Below, piece after piece: positions 57,102-64,000 of a DNA stretch of 64,000 nt. Position numbers and translations under genes: made by a program. The notes beneath the pieces are model-generated. The model searched no databases. It was not told the origin of the DNA and saw only the letters and a program-made list of their open reading frames with translations. Positions within the stretch are counted from its first letter, which is position 1; each line of letters starts with the position of its first letter. Source of the stretch: Macrocystis pyrifera. Lineage: Eukaryota; Sar; Phaeophyceae; Laminariales; Laminariaceae. The stretch spans positions 2,503,924 to 2,567,923 of the forward strand of contig JASSKH010000017.1 in assembly GCA_031763025.1 (NCBI GenBank). The letters are read 5' to 3'.

Positions 57102-60100
57102 ATGGGGTCGGGAGCAGCTGTACTGCTGGCACTCATCCGAGTAGCTCTTTTCGTACCAAATGTGTTTGCTTTCGTGCCTCCATCGTCCCCGGCAACGACG
57201 TTGATGTTGATTGCGCCGCGTTGCTTTGGTCAGGACACCTGCTCTGCTTGCTCCGCAGCTACGGGACGACGTCGGCCACGATCCTGCGCTCTGGCTTTGT
57301 CTACAGCTGGTGGTGCTGCAGGAGTGGGCAGCAATGGGCCTGTGGTCAAGCCTCCACTCAAGGTACGAAGTAGAAAGGGTCCAACCTTTTTGGTGAGGTT
57401 CGGGTGCTCACATGCTCACCTGGTGTTGCATACCTGGTACATGTTTCTCTATCCAGCTCGTACGAACCTGTGAGTTGTACGGGTGCATTTCAAGAAACTG
57501 CTGTGCTGTTGCTGCTATGCTATTCGGGAACAGGCGAACTCCATGCCGCGCCCCCTCCCCCCCGGTCTCTCGCAAACAGATCGTTCACCAGGCTTGAGTC
57601 TCACGGACTTGTTTTTTATTGAAACATCGTCTGGTGAACCATCATAATCGATCAATGCAACGCACAGCTGCTTGCTCGCTTGACTCTCAAAGCCCATTCT
57701 CGGGCTGCAGCAGCACCGCAACAAGTTTTGCATACCTCGACAGCTTACCTGTACGAGGTAGCTCATATCATCGGCCCCGGCCAAGTATCAGTATCAGCGG
57801 TGGAGGGTGTGCTGTGTATCCCCACCTCCCGAGCACAGCAGCACACGTCCACCCACCGACCCATTCCGCCCGTGCATCGCGTCAGCGATTTCTCGAGATA
57901 CCACAGCCTCTGCAGAGCACTCCAAGGCATTGAGTGTCGGTATGTCCAACACCAATACCTGTGTGAGTTCCAGGTATTAAGAGACACCACCAGCGGCTCG
58001 CCAGCCCTCTCCATCCCTCCACCAGAAACGGTGGCCAAAGCTGCCGCTTCTGGGAGTTCCACATGTTGGCGAGGTTCAAAAGAGGGAGGTGAAAAAGGGA
58101 GGTTCGTCAAAACGGGAAACTGGATACCTGGTACGATCTTGCTGTACAATCTTGATCATGCCTCTGTGATTTGAACTGGACTACTCCTGCCTGCTGCTCC
58201 GGGAACTGGCTAGGTACACAAGACAGACTCCAATTATTGCATGATATTCAGCCATCTCAAAATCCCCCCCCCAAAAGCAACACACAGCAGCAGTAGCAGC
58301 AGCAGCAGCGGCCACCCCTGGTCTCCCTGTTCAACGGCGTGCAGCTGGGCCCTCAAGGGTTCGTTCAGCGCTGGTGCTAAGCTGCTGCTTGCTGTTTGTG
58401 CTAAACGAGTCTACGAGCTCCACATCGTCGGAATTTTTCTTGCGTCTATGGCAAGGCTGGAAGAACGTGGTGTGCGCCGGGGCGGGGAGGCGAGCCGAGC
58501 CGTCCCCGTGAAGGTACCTTGCAATAGGGGTGTCCTTGATTTTTCCGCTCGCGGGGCCCGGCGCCCGGCAGACGGAGGTACTTGGTGTCCCTCGTGGGAT
58601 CGCGGTTGCAGGCCAGACACGAAAGGGGACGAAGTTTCTCGTCGTACATCCGACGACGAGAAATTTCGTCTCCTCTCGTGTTTAGGTCGCAAGCGCGATC
58701 TCACGAGGGACACCCTCCGTCTGCCGGACCCCGCGGGCGGCAAAACCAAGAAGGGCGCCCCTGTTGTACGGTACCTTCACGGAGACGGCTCGGTTTGCCT
58801 ACCGGCCCCGGCACGCACCACGTTCGTCCATCCTTGCCATAGGTGCAAGAAAACGTCCGACGATGTGGAGCTCGTAGACTCGTCCGGGAACGGCACGCCC
58901 ATGTTCATTGCCTGCCACGACCGCTGCTTCCATGAGCGGGCCGAGCTCATCGTGGACGTACGCGCCCTCATTGCAGCCAACAATACCTAGGGCAAAAGCC
59001 TGAACATGTCGTATTTCCCCAAGAAACCGCGGTAACGTCAATACCGCCTCGCTCATGCCCTTCGTCGTGATTTTCTTTCCCTTCTCTACAAGCGCCGTTC
59101 CTCATCTCGCCCATACTACGGAAGGTTTTAAAGTGAAGTTTGTTGTTTTGGCTCGACTTTCATCAGCCGACGATATGTCTGCAGGGCTCTGGTCAACGAG
59201 CTAAATTTTTCACTCTGCCAACTTCTCTCACCGATTCTCGTTTTTCCTGCTTCTTGTGCGTGTCGCCTGCTGCTGTTTCTTCTGTAGGCATCTAATCATT
59301 TGCTCTGCATTTCTTAAACCAATTTCCTTGCTTATCGTGGGAAATTGAGCCTCATTTTTGCTAGATATAGTTTTACATTAGCCGTGACCTCTGTACGGTT
59401 CAATAGAGGAGCCTTATGGTCCAACTATTTTCTCTCTCGCAGCCGCCCCAAAAGCTTGCCAGCGCAGCTTGTTTCTCTGCTGTAATCTGTGCTCGCGGTC
59501 ATAAGGTTATCAGGTACTGCCTTGCATCGAGCTTTCCGCGCGACTGCTGCGCACGCGGTGGCCGCTGCTTGCTGCAGCATGCATGCTGCATGGTCAATGT
59601 TCGGCGTAATCACGATTTTGGACTGATTCCGTCCAATCAGAGTTCAATCATGTACCTGTTGGCGATTTCTCAGGCCGCAGTATTGTGAAATTGCCCTCTG
59701 TTCTGTCAATTCCACGCTTCGGCGGGGAACCCTAGATGGGTCTACGACTCCAACACGCCTCTGCATCGTGTGCCTGTACGACTTTCGTCGCCTCGACTTG
59801 GGTTTTGGACAGTTCACTCTGCGTCCGCTCTCCCCGACGTGCCAGTGCGTTCTCGAAAACGTTGTTTTGTGTTTGGTGTTCGTGTTACTTGTGTATTGTA
59901 TTCCACACATCAGATTCACTTGAGTTGTTCGTGTATTTCGTTGATCTTTCTTCCGGTTTTCGGAGCTTCGCTGTTAACGTACGTAGGTACGTCATCATTA
60001 GGCACCATGTTTCTGCGATTGCCTCCGTTCTGCGTCTCGCCGCCTTGCGGTTGGTCACAGTACAGCTTTCGCACGGATTTGCCTTGGTTTTGGTGTCGTC

Positions 60101-63100
60101 TGTTCAGCATGGCACACATTTGCAACATAGATGCCGTCGGTGGGCTTCTTGAGTCTTTCGCGGTGGTCACTAGAGATTGGACCCTGATTTCGATTGCCCA
60201 GATAGTACGATCTGACCTCGAAACCCGCCGGTGTCGTGAGCCTGGGTGTAGTGGCGTCACGTACCCGCCAGTTTTTTCTTATTCCCGGTTCATTACGCCT
60301 CCGTCATCTCTCGTCAGCGTCGAGTTTTCAATTTTTGGATGTCGTCATACTGTTTTAAACTTTTTCCTGAAGATTTTTATGAGGTGACAATGAACTGGGT
60401 TCCCCGGGTGACTCTGCCTCTTGCTTAGTCTCTTACCATCGACAACAGTAAGCGCAGTGCGTAGTTGTACTAACTAAAGTAGGAAGACTTTTCATGCCCG
60501 CAGGTTTCTGATAGGTCAATTGTTTAGATTGGATTTTTTATTGGTGGAAATTCCTCGGTCGACATCAGATACTATATCATACGTCGTACAGCGCAGTAGA
60601 TACTATTCCATACGTTGTACTGATGGCAGTTATGTTCCATTTTTGTGGAGGCGTTTTTTCCCGGGATTTTATATTATCCTACGCTGCCGGGTTATTTTTT
60701 TGTATTACCGTTTTTTGTGTTTCTCTACTTACGCGTGTACGTCATCAGTAGGTATCGTCGTTTCTGCGATTGCCTCCGTTCTGCGTCTCGTCATCTCGTG
60801 GTCGGTCACCGTAACCGTGTACCCTTTGCACGGATTTTCCTTGGCTTTGGTGTCGTCTGTTTAGCATGGCACGCATTTCCAACGTTGATGCAGCCGGTGG
60901 TCTTCTTGAGTCTCTCACGGTAGTCACTAGAGGTACGAGTAGGGCATTTGGTTTTGATTTCCTGGGAAGGGACCGAACTGAAAATTCCGCCGTTTTCGGG
61001 TCCTACTGTCAATAGTAAGGAAGTAGGAGTGGTTTAGTTGTAAATGGTTTGTTTGGAACTGTAGTACTCGTAGCACTTCGTCCAGCAGTAGTAGTTGTAG
61101 TATTAGCAGCAGTGTTTTTTAGCCTGCAACCTCGCCACGACCGCGAGTGGTAGCATATGATACCCAACTTACTTGAAGAGACCTGGGAACGCCACCTACC
61201 ACTGTGGCGAATGAAATATCGCTGTCTCCTGACTCCATTAGCTTCTGCTCGCTCATCTGCCTATGCGGCCGGGTCTGCCTCTCTGCGGTCACCCGCATGC
61301 TCGACGTATCTCGTGTTTGCTTATTTCCTTTCCGTTCACGAAGCTGCTTGTGTACGCGTGCACCCTTGCCGGTGCTGCTGCACCTCTTTCCGTGAGAAGT
61401 AGTCGGCCAAGGAGACTAGCAGCGCGAATAATACTCACTCGATTGCTCCAATAACACCAATGAACTTTAGGTAATCAAGGGGCGAGCCGGACCGGCGGAC
61501 TCAACGCCTGTCTACGACGACACGAGACTGTTAGACCGTATCTTGCTGGGCTTTTTCCGGGCCAAGCTGGCGAACGAGATCGGGGGCGATACGTTCGAGC
61601 CGGGGTACGACGGCTTGATGGAGATGATCCGCGTGCTGAACGAAAAGTTTCCGTCGAAAAGACAGACGCAGGAGGCCTCCAGGTGCGCCGGCGACGTGGA
61701 CGAAGAAGCACTTTCCTACGTACACCCTATAACCCTGACTCTAACGCCCCTCGACGAGGGGAAAATATCGGAAGATGTAAGGAGGAGTTACAGCAGTGCG
61801 AACTACCAGGTACTCAAACCATTTTTCCCCGAGGTGGGCCAAGTCGTAACCACTATATGGTACCATTTACCGGTATACTGAGATATACAGAAGGTTGACA
61901 AACGGTGAAAAGGTGCAGCGGTCGACGTATGGACGTTGAACGCCTGTGCGACGCGCGACCGCGGTTGTACCAGGTATTCCTTGCTGAGGTTGCAAGACGG
62001 AGCCGCCGGTGTTTGGCCACCGCGGACGATGGCGTGTGGCCACCACGTCGGGGGAAATCCTTTGACTAGTGAACGGCACCTGCACGCTTTGTGACGAAAG
62101 TAAACGCGTCAAGATGCGTGGCACATGATACTGTACATGTATCGCTCGTTTTGCGCGCAGAATCCGTCGCCTGCTGCTATTGGCAAACTCAAGCTACTCC
62201 ATGGGACGCGGCGCTAAGGCGATGCACGCACTACACCTTCCGACCCTTGTCCCACGCCTGTGCACCCGCACCCCCCCGTTCTACCTCCCTTCTCCACCGC
62301 AGACGAATATTGAAGTCCCTCTTCCCCTCGTGGCTACCGGCACGCTTCGCGGTGATGTTCTCGAAGCCTTTCCCTGCGTTCTCGTCGCGCTTGAACGCGT
62401 GGTCACGCTCATCGCGTCTCAGTGGCTGATGGGGCCGTCGCAGCTCAACGACATCGAGGTAAGCAAAACAGAACCAACGACGAAACTAAACAAAAATATA
62501 GCAACAAAAGTACAAGACAGAGTAAGTAGCGGTGACATTCGCAGTGACAGTGCCCGTGGCGTCAGTACTCGTTTTTTTTTGCCGCCGTTCGGGAGATTTA
62601 AACTTTTCGGCCCCTTTCAACAATATTATTAGTGTACGTGTAGTACTGATATCCGTGATTTTTTTTTGCAGACGAAACTACAGAGTACGAGTACACGAAG
62701 TCAGAGTTGGGAGAGTTGGATACTTTTCACAATAACACAAGAGTTGAAAGGACGCGTTCGGAGGAAGCGGTGTCGACGAGCAGGCTACAAGCACCACAGG
62801 GTGCGCAACATTGCGGTTTTCCATGCAGGATGGGGAGGCATTGCTGCTGCTTCTTCTTTCTATTAATAACCGGAATCGGAAGCGTGCTCTCATGCCCCGT
62901 GAAGGTGGGGGATAAGCGGTTCTCCTGTCTGACCCACGAGACGTTCTTTCCTCTTCGTTTATGTCGCAGATTGACGACGGGTCTGTCGGCGTCGGTCATG
63001 GGCTGCTGGTAGAGCGCTGCAGGTTTCTGGAGGCGGCAGGGTGCGCTTCCGTGTGCATGAACACGTGCAAGGCGGGTATTTTATTCTTAAACATTGAATG

Positions 63101-63485
63101 CGGCTTGCGTTGTTTTCTCAATCCGCTCTTCTTTATTTTGCTTTCCACTTTTGTTGCAAGATGTTGGTTTTTCTTTGTGCTCGTCTGCGTGCTGCTTGAC
63201 CACTCATCGCAAAGTATGCTGGAAATGTTGGTGGTTTCACCTTTGCTCAGGTGCTTGAGATCGTTTACGGGGGTGCTACCGATTATCGAGTGTATCCCGC
63301 GTCGATAGGAACTCCTCATCCCTGTGAAATGTTGTTATTAAAAATGCTTCGAAGGACGCCTGGTAAATGGCGTTCGGGGGTTTGCTTGCGGTTTCATCGT
63401 TCAGGTTCCGACGGAAGAGTTCTTCGCGAAGGACATGGGGCTTGCGTTGGAGATGACCCCGAACTATGAAGACTTCAGTTGTCAG
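57102..63485 (+). CDS. D27-like carotenoid isomerase, plastid-targeted (3' end not found)
   Basis: DWARF27 (DUF4033) proteins are iron-containing plastid beta-carotene isomerases; algal members vary in substrate. Exons: 57102-57362, 61471-61682, 62303-62458, 62970-63071 and 63405-63485. Exon 1 gives a hydrophobic leader (VLLALIRVALFVPNVFA), then FVPP and a Ser/Arg-rich stretch, matching the signal-plus-transit layout and Phe +1 rule of heterokont plastid proteins. Exon 2 has YDDTRLLDRILLGFFRAKLA and YDGLMEMIRVLNEKFPS. Exon 3 has RILKSLFPSWLP and QWLMGPSQLND. Exon 4 has LLVERCRFLEAAGC and CMNTCK. Exon 5 has VPTEEFFAKDMGLALEMTPN and ends EDFSC-Gln. Phases 0, 2, 0, 0 agree. Exon 3 lacks one base at about 62402, where the two frames meet. 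The exon 4 donor is GC, not GT (AAG-GCGGGT). The terminal exon would follow 63486 and may lie beyond the window. Intron 1 is 4.1 kb. Confidence 0.85.
58406..58882. repeat. Large imperfect palindrome (arms about 235 bp)
   Basis: The left arm starts CGAGTCTACGAGCTCCACATCGTCGG and the right arm ends CCGACGATGTGGAGCTCGTAGACTCG. The centre is near 58645 (CTCGTCGTACATCCGACGACGAG). Matching blocks also include CCGTGAAGGTACCTTGCAATAGG against CGGTACCTTCACGG, and GGTGTCCCTCGTGGGAT against ATCTCACGAGGGACACC. It lies in D27 intron 1. A plus-strand reading frame over the right arm (58650-58990) has a paired-Cys pattern (HPCHRCKK, then ACHDRCFHERAEL) and may be a gene fragment that was duplicated head to head. 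Confidence 0.75.
59987..60175 (+). repeat. Direct duplication in D27 intron 1, copy 1
   Basis: About 190 bp from GTACGTCATCATTAGGCACC through GCGATTGCCTCCGTTCTGCGTCTCG to CTTGAGTCTTTCGCGGTGGTCACTAGAG. It recurs at 60737-60933 with about 80 percent visible identity. Confidence 0.75.
60737..60933 (+). repeat. Direct duplication in D27 intron 1, copy 2
   Basis: Matches copy 1 from GTACGTCATCAGTAGG through GCGATTGCCTCCGTTCTGCGTCTCG to CTTGAGTCTCTCACGGTAGTCACTAGAG. Confidence 0.75.
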
Positions 63486-63621
63486 GTATGCCTTTTGAGT
63501 GTTTCCATACGGTATGGTAGCCGCCGTCATTGTGGCCAGGGAGAAGACAACTGCTGTGCAGACGGCGGCGGAGGCGTGCAAGCGTCGGTGGGTGTGTCTT
63601 GACCGGCGGAATCCTGGCGGT

Positions 63622-63703
63622 GTTCGTTTATAAAGGATAAACCACTGAGCTACTCAGTCAGCGCTGACTGAGTAGCTCAGTGGTTTATCCTTTACAAACG
63701 AAC
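63622..63703. repeat. 82-bp palindrome with no spacer, containing tRNA A-box sequence
   Basis: Arms of 41 bp (63622-63662 and 63663-63703) are inverted copies with one mismatch. Each arm reads CTGAGTAGCTCAGTGGTTTATCC on one strand, which contains TAGCTCAGTGG, a match to the Pol III A-box and to the D-arm of a tRNA. Confidence 0.85.
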
Positions 63704-63892
63704 AAAAGAAGTACCTTTGGGCTCGATACGGCCTCCCGCCGATAGCATCTTCGGGGTTGATCAAGCCCCTAATCAGCGCCTGTTTTTTCCTTCCTATTGT
63801 CCCCCTCCCTAGTCGTGCGTTCTTTTAACAAAGTGGTTCACTCCACTTGATTTCCCTTTTTCTACCCACGGCAGAAAAAGCGGAAATACGAC

Positions 63893-63966
63893 GTCTGGCG
63901 GGACTCGAACCCCGGACTTCCTCCGCGTCCAGTTGCTCCCAAATCTGGCGAGGCGCCCTCACGCAA
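63893..63966 (-). other. tRNA-like or SINE-head sequence with B-box
   Basis: The minus strand holds GGTTCGAGTCC (B-box) with a four-base-pair T stem (CGGG/CCCG), and GCGTGAGGGCGCCTCGCC at its 5' side. The acceptor halves do not pair, so a functional tRNA is unlikely. It resembles 13535-13616. Confidence 0.4.
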
Positions 63967-64000
63967 ATTTGTCTCTTGTTCTGCTGCAATCTCTCTTACA

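Noticed and set aside
57680-58174. Plus-strand ORF of 164 residues inside D27 intron 1
   Set aside because: No recognisable domain, and it lies in the intron implied by a clean phase-0 join of the flanking exons.

Overview
The window is nuclear DNA of a eukaryote, most likely a brown alga or a close stramenopile relative. This is inferred from four things: coding sequence broken into many small exons by introns of about 0.2-4 kb, glutamine-rich proteins built from CAG codons, many families of small inverted-repeat elements and long dG:dC tracts, and a carotenoid-isomerase gene whose leader resembles a heterokont bipartite plastid signal (hydrophobic segment followed by VFA-FVPP). No operons, ribosome binding sites or CRISPR arrays are expected or seen. 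Four host genes could be assembled exon by exon from protein similarity recalled from family knowledge plus matching splice phases. No database search was run. || Layout. 1-4.4 kb: a dispersed poly(C)-tailed repeat, a decayed coiled-coil ORF and T-rich DNA. 3.2-7.7 kb, minus strand: a three-exon PIF/Harbinger transposase with three 1-nt frameshifts, followed on its 5' side by a regular array of 13-bp palindromes (7.99-8.38 kb). 8.5-10.2 kb: nested inverted-repeat elements containing a duplicated block that gives an empty-site comparison for a 105-bp MITE. 11-12 kb: a 1-kb minisatellite. 14.1-33.8 kb, plus strand: thirteen recognised exons of an ARID-domain SWI/SNF subunit (BAF250/ARID1/Swi1-like), with its introns filled by MITEs and microsatellites; the N-terminal exon or exons were not found. 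39.2-42.4 kb, minus strand: a complete small gene for a protein with two WASHC3 (CCDC53)-type motifs. 47.3-52.6 kb, minus strand: peroxin PEX13 (five exons, 3' end uncertain). 57.1-63.5 kb, plus strand: a D27-like carotenoid isomerase (five exons, last exon not found). The spaces between genes hold dispersed hairpin elements and low-complexity DNA. || The host genes are unrelated in function: chromatin remodelling, WASH/endosomal actin (inferred), peroxisomal import and plastid carotenoid metabolism. The mobile DNA is the common thread: at least seven inverted-repeat families recur, mostly in introns, with one element nested inside another. Five otherwise conserved exons, in three genes or pseudogenes plus one deletion in a fourth, are off by exactly one nucleotide. 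Five of the six events lie in homopolymer runs, which suggests uncorrected assembly indels, although real decay is likely for the transposase.
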